Positions 22,455 through 31,601 of a stretch of DNA of 64,000 nucleotides are shown piece after piece. The notes below the pieces were generated by a model. That model worked only from the letters and a program-made list of their open reading frames with translations, was not told where the DNA came from and searched no databases. This DNA is from Phytophthora quininea (taxonomy: Eukaryota > Oomycota > Peronosporomycetes > Peronosporales > Peronosporaceae): contig JAAVTG010000012.1 in assembly GCA_011947345.1 (NCBI GenBank), positions 62,001-126,000 of the forward strand, given 5' to 3'. Every line of letters starts with the position of its first letter. Position 1 is the stretch's first letter. Both the position numbers and the translations under genes were made by a program.

Positions 22455-23171
22455 CTACCACGGGTAGGCGTTCTTGAGGTTGGTCTCGAAGTTCCCGTCG
22501 GTGAACGGCACCTTAGACGATCTCTTCCACTCCCAGCCGAAGTCCGCAGTCGCCAGTGCGTTTTGGGCTGCCCCGATCATCTCACTCCACATGACCAAGT
22601 CCTGAGACTGCCCACTTCTCCACGTCGTCTTGAGGTTGTGTCCTTGCTGAAAAGCCCAGTATCGAAGCTGGACGCTCTTGCCGTCCAGTTCGTCTGCATT
22701 CGGCGGCGCATACATGAAGTGGGTAAATACCGGCGACGACCGAGACGTCGACACCGCCGAAATCGTCGAGTTATCCTCATCTAACCAGATGATCGCGTGC
22801 TCCCAGGAATGGCGCTTTGTGTACGCTCACGGGAAGTACCAAGCGTACATAAAGATTTGAGTGCCCTTGTACACCGTTGAGCGGCCGTACACTTGAGACC
22901 CGTAGCGAGAACCAGCGCAGGTGTCTCCAGTCAGCAGCCGATTTCCTTTGCCACCGCTGACGTTGCCTTCTTCGTCGACGGCGGGATACGGGTTGCAACC
23001 ACGGCGGATGTAGAGCTGCGGCTTGAATTGCAACGCCATCTTGGACTCTTGCGTTGTGGCTTTCGTCTCCGGGAACGGCTGCACTTGGTCGTAGTCGATG
23101 ACTGCCGCTTGAATCGATACGACGGCTGCTGTCAAGGTGGTCGCTAGAAGAACGCAACGTAGGAGGCCCAT
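22455..23171 (-). pseudogene. NLP-A: NPP1-domain protein interrupted by a nonsense codon
   Basis: Necrosis/ethylene-inducing-peptide-1-like protein. The ATG at 23171 begins a signal peptide (residues 1-22, ending SIQA); the NPP1 domain follows with the type 1 cysteine pair (C59, C85). Codon 115 (22827-22829), directly after MYAWYFP, is TGA where NLP-D and NLP-E have AGA. The frame is the same before and after, so this is a base substitution, not an indel. The remainder runs to AYPW and a stop at 22455. The heptapeptide position reads KRHSWEH, lacking the Asp of the canonical metal-binding motif. Upstream sequence, including part of an ankyrin relic, is shared with NLP-D, showing a common duplicated segment in opposite orientation. 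Confidence 0.85.
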
Positions 23172-23179
23172 GCGGAGTC

Positions 23180-23192
23180 GGTTTGGAAATGA
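23180..23192 (-). promoter_or_regulatory. Oomycete initiator-like element of NLP-A
   Basis: TCATTTCCAAACC lies nine bases upstream of the ATG on the minus strand. It matches the 5' half (TCAYTYY) of the oomycete initiator core-promoter consensus and is identical to the element before NLP-D, but closer to the start because 12 bases are absent here. Confidence 0.5.
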
Positions 23193-23468
23193 CAAGCGAG
23201 GCAGCGTGGTTGAGCTTTGGCGAAGCTGATGTAGGATCGTCGATGGGATCGGCAGCTACGCGCATGCCTTGGCGCAATACAGAGATCCGTTTGTAAGCAG
23301 TGCCTGCGTAGCATCAACCCGTAGCATGGACTTCCTGGGAAGCAGGATTGTTGTCAACGTTAATAATATGTTCGCCGGTGAGATTTGCGTTCCCAACCTA
23401 GTCATGATATCGCCTTCCACTATCTTGTGTTTTCCGTCACGCTCGCCCGAACAGGTGTAGATCTGACT

Positions 23469-24107
23469 CAAACTGTACGTTGCCGTTTCACACTTCGCCT
23501 TTGTTGTTCAAACCACTTCACGTCTTCGGTATTGCCATTTTCGACCGCGGTCTTGAGCATCCAAGTGCAGTATTTGTCTTCCACCAAAACGTCTAAAGCC
23601 GAGCGCGTAAAGTTCGCCGACAACGACCAAACAAGGATTTCAGGCGTAAACGTGGCCATCCTCCGGCCGAGCCACTTAAGCTTGCAGCGGAAGCCACTTT
23701 GCACAACAGATCTGCCACCGGCATCTTGAGATATTGCTCCTCTTCGTGCCGTCAGCGGCACCGTCAAAGCGCTCCGATCATGCGCTTCCTTCAACTTGTT
23801 CTCAACTCGGGTCGCTACTTAACCTTTAAAATCGTACTAACATCCATGGGTGCCATTTCCCTGACCATTTTACCTTCGGGCTCGCGCGAATCCAGCCATT
23901 CCAGCGAACCGATCCATCACTGCTAAGACACCTGTAACAGGCGCTGTTTGACACTTTGCTTTGTTCTCTGTGAGTGGAGCGGTCCACAAGGTAATCCACA
24001 TATTGTTCCAGATTTCGCATACAGTAACCAAGTACTTTCATTGCGGAGCGCTTCAGATAATATCCCACCTGGAGATATAGGCACGTGTATTCTTGTTTAA
24101 AAAGCAA
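23469..24107 (-). pseudogene. Ankyrin-repeat-type protein relic upstream of NLP-A
   Basis: Minus-strand pieces include LEQYVDYLVDRSTHREQ (about 24000), then FTPEILVWSLSANF and DKYCTWMLKTAVENGNTEDVKWFEQQRRSVKRQRTV ending at 23469. The last piece is an ankyrin-type repeat and matches the relics at 57983-58535 and 61252-61722. Frames are broken. It forms part of the segment duplicated together with the NLP gene. Confidence 0.55.
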
Positions 24108-24137
24108 AAAGTATGTTGTCGAGCAACAAAAGTACCT

Positions 24138-24853
24138 CTACCACGGGTAAGCCTTTTGAGGTTCTTCAAGAAGTAGTCGTCGGCAAGCGGCACCCTGTCG
24201 GATCTTCTCCATTCCAAGCCAAAGTCGGCCGAAGACAGAGCGATCTGGGCCACCTCGGGCATCTCGTTCCACATGATCAAGTCCTGGTACTGTCCCTGTC
24301 TCTTCGTAGGCTTGACGTTGTGGCCAACCCCGGACGACCAGTAGCGCAGCTGCACGCTGTCCCCGTCGATCCATTGGTTCTTGACCGGCGAGTACTTAAA
24401 GTACTTGAAGAACACCGCCGACCGCGTCGTCGACACTCCAGCGATCGTGGCGTTATCGCTGTCCAGCCAAACGATGGCGTGCTCCCAGGAGTGGCGTTTC
24501 ATTCCAACTCTCGGGAAGTACCAGGCGTACATGAAGGCCCAGCTGTTCTTGTAGAACGCCGTGCGGCCGTACACCTGAGACCCATAGTGGGAACCAGCGC
24601 ACGTGTCTCCTCCGGTCAGCAGCTTCGTTCCTTTGCCACCGCTGACGTTGCCCTCCTCGTCGACGGCGGGGTACGGGTGGCAGCCTCGGCTAATGTAGAG
24701 CTGCGGTTTGAAATTCAACGCGAGCTTGAACTCTTCGGTCGTGGCCTCGGTCTCCGGGAAGGGCTTGACTTGGTCGTACTCGATTTTCGCGGCTTGAGTG
24801 GAGACGACAGCAGCCGCCAAGGTGGTCGCGAGAAGTGTGCGGAGGAAGCCCAT
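24138..24853 (-). CDS. NLP-B: secreted NPP1-domain protein, C-terminal frame change
   Basis: The ATG at 24853 starts a signal peptide (MGFLRTLLATTLAAAVVSTQA) followed by a complete NPP1 domain of type 1 (cysteines in RGCHPYPAVDEEGN and DTCAGS). The GHRHDWE-like heptapeptide is replaced by GMKRHSWEH, so the Asp and the Gly-His of the motif essential for cytolysis in studied NLPs are missing. A one-base loss in an A run near 24157 shifts the last five codons; the restored frame would end with the family-typical AYPW at 24138, whereas the literal frame adds about 30 unrelated residues to 24053. Product is secreted, and on motif grounds probably not cytolytic. It is more diverged from NLP-A, D and E than they are from each other. 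Confidence 0.85.
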
Positions 24854-24868
24854 GCTTGCTTGGAAGTC

Positions 24869-24881
24869 AATTGAGAAATGA
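24869..24881 (-). promoter_or_regulatory. Oomycete initiator (Inr) of NLP-B
   Basis: TCATTTCTCAATT on the minus strand matches the oomycete initiator/flanking-region consensus TCAYTYYNCAWTT at every position and ends 15 bases before the ATG, the usual short distance for oomycete genes. It is the best core promoter in the window. Confidence 0.75.
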
Positions 24882-25202
24882 CCACCAGAGCAACCACTTC
24901 CGTCCGCAACGCGCTTGAATGGCTTCTGGACGAATGCAGGCAAGCCGGATTGAGGCATCTGAGGAAGGATCGTCCATGGGATCGGCGACTTCCAGACCCC
25001 AATCAAAAGCATCATTGGAATCAGGGAAGGCAAATCCTGATGCCGTCCAGCTGTAAATATAGTATACGTCACTTTGTTATGCCCCACAATCGCTTATAAT
25101 AAGACACAGGTGAGATTGGCCAATCAGAGACCATGACTGCAGCCGCTTGTAATGAGACATAATGACAGGTACGCATCAAACTGTACACCAAAGCAACAAC
25201 TA

Positions 25203-26191
25203 TTGTACTGGCCATAAAAGTTGACACCGCAGAGCGATGTTGGCCCACGCCGACGTCCGTTACTCGGCTAATATTGGCCGTTTGAGGCTGTTTAGACCCG
25301 CAACATGATCCTGAAACACTCCTCCATCTACTCCACAAGGCCTCCTCGTGCCGTTCTGAGTGCCAGCATGGCAAGGGAAGAAGACCAGTGAAGCCGAGGA
25401 TGCGATGATTGTGAGTGCCTACAAGTATTCCCTCAAAAATCAAGAAGGAGAGCCTCGAGGGGCGGGGCGGACACGGGAACTTGTCCACGAATGCATTGGG
25501 ACTCCAACAACCACCATTTCGCGCGTGTGGGGAGCCTGCGAGGCGAGTGAGAAGGCCGAAAGTGTCGAGGTTGGTGCTCTGCGACTTGCCAATCCTAACT
25601 ATTAGCTACCTCCCGTAATTTATAAGGTCTATTTTGCAGGTACAGGGTGAAGAGGGAAACAGTAGAATTAACAGTGGAAAGGTGCATACAGGGAAGTGCA
25701 AAGGGAAGAGGACAAGAACCTCCGCGCGCTAGAGGATGAAGCCATCGAGTGTGTGGATGCTGGAGAAGGAGATCGCCAGCGACAGTCAAGATGAGGACCC
25801 ATAAGATTTAATACAAGAGCAGCTCCTCAGATTTGGCGTGATGCAATCATCATTTTGCTGTTAAGTCGAGTTGACGCCTCAAAACCCTAAATTTACCCTA
25901 AACACCAGATGTTTTGGCATATGTTCCACTTCTGGGCCAATGAAAGCCTCAGGTTTTGATGAATGATCGGCTAGCCCTAATGAAGCCCTTTCCCCAAACT
26001 TTTGGCTGGCCGAGAAATTTTTTGGAGCGACTGTAGCTCAAAAACGACGCAGAATTGGCCAAATCTGACCTCAAAATCGGAATCTACGCACATGAATTAC
26101 CCTTGTATCAAACTATCGTATATGGAAAGTCACCATCTTCTTGGCGAAAAACGCCATAGAGTTACGGTATCAACTATTTTGGCCAGTACAA
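25203..26191 (+). mobile_element. Mariner-like miniature element with terminal inverted repeats
   Basis: A 989-bp element bounded by imperfect 26-base inverted repeats (TTGTACTGGCCATAAAAGTT at the left; the right end reads the same in reverse complement with a few changes) and by TA dinucleotides (25201-25202 and 26192-26193), the Tc1/mariner target. It holds only a fragment of a transposase N-terminus (25360-25605: GRTRELVHECIGTPTTTISRVW, a helix-turn-helix pattern); no catalytic DDE region is visible. It is therefore a deletion derivative that needs a transposase supplied elsewhere. It sits between NLP-B and NLP-C. Confidence 0.72.
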
Positions 26192-26619
26192 TAAAAAGTC
26201 TTTCTGGTGGAAAGAATGCCATGTCGTCATTCCCAACTGAGCTCTTTCTTAGTGCGGTGGGAAATCGAGCTCCGTGGCGAAGGAGTTCCTGTAACAACAA
26301 CCATACCACGTCAACAAGCGCTTCAAGAAACGAAAGATGCTAATATTTCTTGACTTCTCCGCCTCGTAGTCGTGGCAAACGCTAAAGGCGCCATCAGTTT
26401 GCTCGAAAACGTATTCATTCCAGAAGATCTGTTAGCCGGGCCAGACTGTTGCCCAGTCTCTTCGCGTGTGGGCCATAACAAAGGGAATTCGGTATGTACT
26501 GTACTCCCGGAGACTGCGCAGTCTTCAAAGTGTACGCTAGCGGGGTTTACAATACAGTGCTTGCGTACGAATCTGATCGAGTTCAAGTGGGAACCTTCCG
26601 TATCTCCAAACAATCCATT
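26192..26619. other. Intergenic between the miniature element and NLP-C
   Basis: About 430 bases downstream of the NLP-C stop. I see no gene, repeat or clear regulatory element. Confidence 0.5.
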
Positions 26620-27331
26620 CTACCACGGGTAGGCCTTCTCGAGGTTGGTTACGAAGTTGGCGTTGATGAATGGCACCTTCGGTGATCTCTTCAACCCCCA
26701 GCCAAAGTCCGCGTTCGACAAGGCACTTTGCGCAGCCACAGGCAAATCTCCCCACATGACCAGATCTTGCGATTCCCCACTCTGGACGTGGGCTTGAGGT
26801 TGTGTCCATGCAGGAAATCCAAGTACCGCAGCTTGACACTGTCGCCGTCCAGAGTGTCTTCGCTTGGTGGTGCGTACGCGTAGTAGTGGGTTATCGCTGA
26901 CAATCGGGACGTCGTCACGGCTGAAATCGTGGCATTATCGTCGTCCACCCACACGATCGGGGCTCCCACGCGTGGCGCTTCATTCCAGCTCTCGGGAAGT
27001 ACCAAGCGTACATGAAGGCCCACTTGTGCTTGTAGATGGCCGAGCGGCCATACACTTGCACCCCGTTAGGCGAGCCGTCGCAGGTGCTGCGTAGCAGCCT
27101 TGCGCCACTACCACCACTCGTGTTTCCGTCTTCATCGACGGCAGGGTACGGGTGGCAGCCTCTGCTGATGTAGAACTGCGGTTTGAAATTCAACGCGAGC
27201 TTGAATTCGTTGGTCGAAGGCTTGGTCTCGGGGAATGGCTGCACTGCGTTGTAGTCGATTGTAGCCGCTTGGATGGAGACAACGACTGCCACGAGCGTGG
27301 TCGTCAGAAGTACTCGATTCAGATGACCCAT
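26620..27331 (-). CDS. NLP-C: NPP1-domain protein (two frame changes)
   Basis: The ATG at 27331 begins a signal peptide (MGHLNRVLLTTTLVAVVVSIQA) and a type 1 NPP1 domain with the cysteine pair in RGCHPYPAVDEDGN and STCDGS. The heptapeptide position reads GMKRHAWE: the Asp is absent, as in the other NLPs here. Single-base losses near 26960 (after the WE of that motif) and near 26775 break the frame; the continuing frames read APIVWVDDDNATISAV and, later, the typical AYPW with stop at 26620. It is either a sequencing-error casualty or a recent pseudogene. Similarity to NLP-B is greater than to NLP-A, D and E. Confidence 0.78.
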
Positions 27332-27352
27332 CTTTTTACTTGTTCGGCCGCC

Positions 27353-27365
27353 GAATCGGAAATGA
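27353..27365 (-). promoter_or_regulatory. Oomycete initiator-like element of NLP-C
   Basis: TCATTTCCGATTC on the minus strand, about 20 bases before the ATG. It matches the initiator consensus except at two positions and shares the TCATTTC core with the other NLP promoters here. Confidence 0.55.
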
Positions 27366-27601
27366 CGTACGGATCACTGGTTCCATGTGAGTGGTGAGCG
27401 ACGCGAGGAAAACGAGCAGCCAGACCGGCCAGAGCCTGATGAAGGATTCTCGATGGGATTGGCGACCAACGAACTCCAAGCTTTGTAAGCAGCGAAGTCT
27501 GCCCTGTTGTTATCAGAAAGATAACGGAGTTCCGCTCCTTGGATCATCACTGATGATTCATCAGCTCCAAGGTAACACGTCATTGGATGCGGATGAAAGC
27601 G

Positions 27602-30600
27602 TTACTTTCGGTCCGGCATCCGTAGACAGCTACGCTTCAGCTTGACCAGTTGGTTATAGGTCGTCGTGTGAGGACACAGCCTCCTGTAGTTGCCAAGTTG
27701 TTCCGGGATCTCTCCGTACGCTCGAGGCACTCGACCTCGTAAGATGGCAGTCAGATCTTCGTTGCACTGTCTCGCTGCCAGTTCCTCCGCCTCCCGTGGA
27801 TGCCGCGTGTGGGCATGCGGCCGTCGCTTCTCCTCCTCTACGTCTCGTTGTCGTCGTGCGATCACTTCGGCCAATTTAGTCCGGTCAAAGTGCAATGGGT
27901 CGACTATCCGAAGCGTGTTAAGCATCATCGCGTCTTTGACGTGGTAGTCGAGGTCGTTGTCGCGAGCCATGGAAGGGGAAGAGTTGATCTCAATTAGCCA
28001 CGGACGTAACTCAGCGTCCAGTAGAATGTCGTAGCCAAGTAGGTCAAAGCTGTTGACTTGGTAGGGGATGTGGTCTTCACCGCAGAGAAGCGCCTTCAGC
28101 ACAACCTCTTCGATGTTACGTTTGACTTGGTCGACGTTGACTCCTTCGGCTGTAAGTCTCCGCCATAGATAAGCCAACGTGGTCTTCGTCCCTCCTGCAT
28201 CCGTTTGCGCTGTCGATTCCTTCGAGACATTCGCAATAGGGTTGGAACTGCCCGCGATTGCCTCTTCATTATCCTTTTGGATGCTGCTGTTGGTGAGATG
28301 AATAAAAATATTGCTTAGATCGCCGTCTTCGTACGGTCTTGTGCACAAACGAACAAATCCTTCGTCGTAGAGAAAAGCTTCGAGCGGATTGAAGGACGTC
28401 ACGAGCACATACAGCCGCAGGTCAAACTTAAAGCCGTCCAGTAATCGAGGGTTGGCAATGTACTCTTGGATCACCACTTGTTCGCCGTAGATCACTTGGC
28501 CCAAGTCGTTGACTAACGAGATCCCTCGTCCACGTGAAAGAGCGACAGGTTTCATGATCCAAATGTTCTTTCCCTCTGAAAATCCTTCACGTCGAAGTTT
28601 CTCGGCTCGCTCTTGAAAAGCTTGCACGAATTGAACATACTCTTTCGGGAGTAAGAATGTCGGTGGGATAATGTCGAAAGCTTGACGAAGACGACCCCAG
28701 CAGCGATATACTTGCCAATATGCTTCTTCAAATAGTCTTTACGAGTGAGAGCTTTGGCGTGTTGGAAATGGTTGACTTTCTGCCATGCGAGTAGCGTCTG
28801 ACGCTCGACACGTGGCTTGCTCCATGTCCACAACAAATTCCACGTCGTCTTGAGTCCCAAACCCGATGGATGTTCCTCCCAGCCACCACCTAAACGTTGC
28901 AAAGCTTCCGTCACTATTTCAGATACCTCTTTTCTGGCTGTCGAGTTGATTCGGTAGTGCGGCGTCCATGGTGTTGCAACTGCCATGGGGACCATCCCTT
29001 CCGGAGCGATGATCTTCGGTCCAAACACTGTGGCGTAGTCGTTCATGATACTTTGCCAGCTTTCATAGAGTTTCTGCTGCAACCGCATGGTATGTTCGCC
29101 GGAAGCACCAATAGGTCGATGGTACAGAGACGACGACGACGAAATATGCGCCGAGTTGTGGCCTTGATACTGCTCGAACACCGACGTGAGGATGCAGTGG
29201 AAGTTGCTGAAGTAGAAGTGGTAGTCCTTGCACTCGGCTACGGGGGCCCGTGGTAAACCAACTTTCTTTGACTTCGTCTGAGCTTTTGAACGGGACGAGC
29301 AGCGAATTCTGCAGAACTCTGTCGGACTTCATCTATCCAGTTTTGTTGAGGTAAGTCTTTGCTTTGGTCAGACCTCATCTCGACCTGTACAATGCTGTCC
29401 ACCCACTCGCACTGTTTGTCATTGTCCTGGAGCTCGATACACATCTGGTCCTCTTTGTTTGCTACTAACTGTAAAGCTTGGCAATTTGTTGGAGCCGACG
29501 GAGATTTTGCTGGTGGAAAACTTTCGTCGACACAGTTGGCTCGCGATTCCTTTTCCGCTCTTAATTGCTTCAATTTGGCCGCGGCTCGAGACGTTATGAA
29601 GTCGTGTAGATTAAATGTATTCGTTTGCTCTTGCTCTGGTTGCATGTCGTTGTCTTTGTCGTTAGTGCTGTGGTCCAACGGAGCTTCGTCAACCTGGTCA
29701 CTCTTCGTATCGTCAGCCACAACGTCGACATTCGGCTCTAACTCTGGTGCAGTCGACGCGATTTCCTCTGTGACCGCGTCTCCCGTCGGTGGTTCAACTG
29801 GACGATCAATAGCTCCTGGTTGTTCATCTACAACTTTATCCTGGTCATCATCCACAACATCAACACTTGCATCGTCTTTATCATCTCCGCTTGCAATGTC
29901 CCCTTCGTCATTATCATCTGTCGGTTGAATTTGCACGTCGAGAGCAAGGATGGCCTGCTCATTCGCCTCATCACTCTCAGAGCAATTGCTCACGTCGCTG
30001 GCTTCGCTGTCGCTAGCACTGTCATCGTCCTTTTGTAGCAGCAACTTCACTCCATCACTATTGACTTCTTGTGTTGTTTCATTCTGCTCTTTCTTCTTCT
30101 GTCGCGTTTGCTCCTGCTTCTTCTTGGCTTGTAGTGCTTGTCGAGCTATAATGCGTTGATGAGCAGCTTGTCTTCGGTGCTCACGGTCGCGTTCGAGTTG
30201 CTGGGCTTGGTATTCTGCTTCCTCTTCTGAACTTCGCTTTACCGGTCGTGGTCTTCGCCGTTTCTTGCTTCCGGCGGATACCACAAAGCTGCTAGTCGAA
30301 GCGACTTGCATCTTCTTCCCGGCATTAGCTTGCACCATCGCTCGAGCCATTTCGACTGCATTTCTACTCTTCCACTGCAGTCCGCGACTATCTGTAGCTT
30401 GCGTTTGAATACTCTGAGGCAGTAAAGCAGGCGATACCCTCGTCCGTCGACCACTTTTCGGTCGATTTAGGGAGCAATTAACGTCGACTCTAGCTCTTTA
30501 GACGACCGAATCGGAACTGCAGCTGCTGCCGATGAGCACTTCCGCAATGTTTTAGTCTCAACTGGTGCGAGATCGACTTGTAAATCTCCTCGCAGCAGTT

Positions 30601-30994
30601 GAAAGACACGTTCTTGAGCTCGTTGGCACGTCAAATGTTGCTGCACCAAGGCTAACTCTCGAGCTGCGTATCTGCCGAGTTGTTGATCGCTTTCGTGGGG
30701 TAATAGCGACCCCACCAGATCGATCAGACCACGCTCGACCTGCTCAAGATCTCGGATGGAGAGCTGCGGGATCACGCTGAGCGGAATCAACGGGAAGCTA
30801 TCCATGAACTCGGATAACTTTACAGTTGAGGAACGTGACGACGAGAACTCCTCTTCGTGATTACCACGACCGAGGAGTTGGTGCGCGGCCTGGATCATCG
30901 TCTCCATGCTGTCAACTCGTTTCCGGGCCGACATCCGAGCGGAAGCTGGTCGTACCAATTCATCTCGCGATCTTGGCGTCACTGTTCGAGACAT
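27602..30994 (-). CDS. Tubulin tyrosine ligase-like protein, TTLL2-like (three frame breaks)
   Basis: Probable tubulin polyglutamylase of about 1,130 codons, acting on axonemal or cytoplasmic microtubules. The ATG at 30994 (MSRTVTPRSRDELV) opens a long N-terminal region, charged and probably disordered from about 30350 to 29240 (KKKQEQTRQKKKEQ, then Asp/Glu-rich stretches). The TTL domain follows: WNLLWTWSKP, LTRKDYLKKHIGKY, IMKPVALSRGRGI (ATP-grasp nucleotide loop), GFKFDLRLYVLVTS, IHLTNSSIQK and RPWLIEINSSPSM (metal-binding E-x-N). LTRKD and SRGRGI with KFDLR favour the TTLL2 subgroup. Single-base losses are inferred near 30477 (CCC run), 29240 (GGG/CCCCC) and 28700 (GCTGC). It is divergent from the FYVE-GAF gene at 31602. 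Confidence 0.85.
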
Positions 30995-31601
30995 TGCTGA
31001 GGAATAAGGACGGTTGGTTTCGCGTTTGCGACCCCACCAGGTTTAGCGCGCACAATCACGGCAACAACTTTACCATCGACGAGCTTTGGGTTGGTGGCAT
31101 CACTTGGTCCGTACAATGTACATGACTCACCCAGGCCCAGAACCACGATGCTTGCAACTGCGTGCACAGCGCGGCCACGGAATCCCATCGCGTTGAGACC
31201 AGCCGGAATCGGAGAGGCACTCCTCTCCCCTCCCCATCCGATGGCTCGGGTCTACTCCCACTGTAATGTGCAATGCTGGCCGCGTGCTGGTCTCCGATAA
31301 AGCTGCATTCGTCTCAATTCCTCGAGTAGGGCGAAACGACGTCGGCACTTGAAAGCAGGAACTCCATCAAGGTACTGCAGTCCAAGTAACTCTTGCTGGA
31401 GCTGCTGGTCTCCGCTAGTCGATCGACAAATCTCCGTGGAATCGCATAGTCGACGGCGTCGCTTTTACGAGTGTGAATTGCGAGCGTCATTGACGGAATG
31501 GAAGGCGTTCGAGGTGGTCGGCGCTATCATCGTCGACGGCCAAGCTCCAGTGGAAGGAAAATGAATCAGGACTCGTGACCAAGATCTACGGTCGCGAACG
31601 A
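30995..31601. other. Divergent promoter region of TTLL2-like and FYVE-GAF genes
   Basis: About 600 bases between two genes pointing apart; it must carry both promoters. An open stretch at 31349-31564 (ending IIVDGQAPVEGK) may be an N-terminal extension or upstream exon of the FYVE-GAF gene, because the paralog at 51759 has about 58 residues before the homologous MLFTDQEM segment. Confidence 0.45.

Noticed and set aside
24113..24874. 253-codon plus-strand open frame opposite NLP-B
   Set aside because: Antisense shadow of NLP-B; similar shadows occur opposite every NLP copy.
29359..29928. 189-codon plus-strand Ser/Thr-rich frame
   Set aside because: Antisense of the acidic/charged N-terminal region of the TTLL gene; Ser-rich content arises from complementing Asp/Glu codons.
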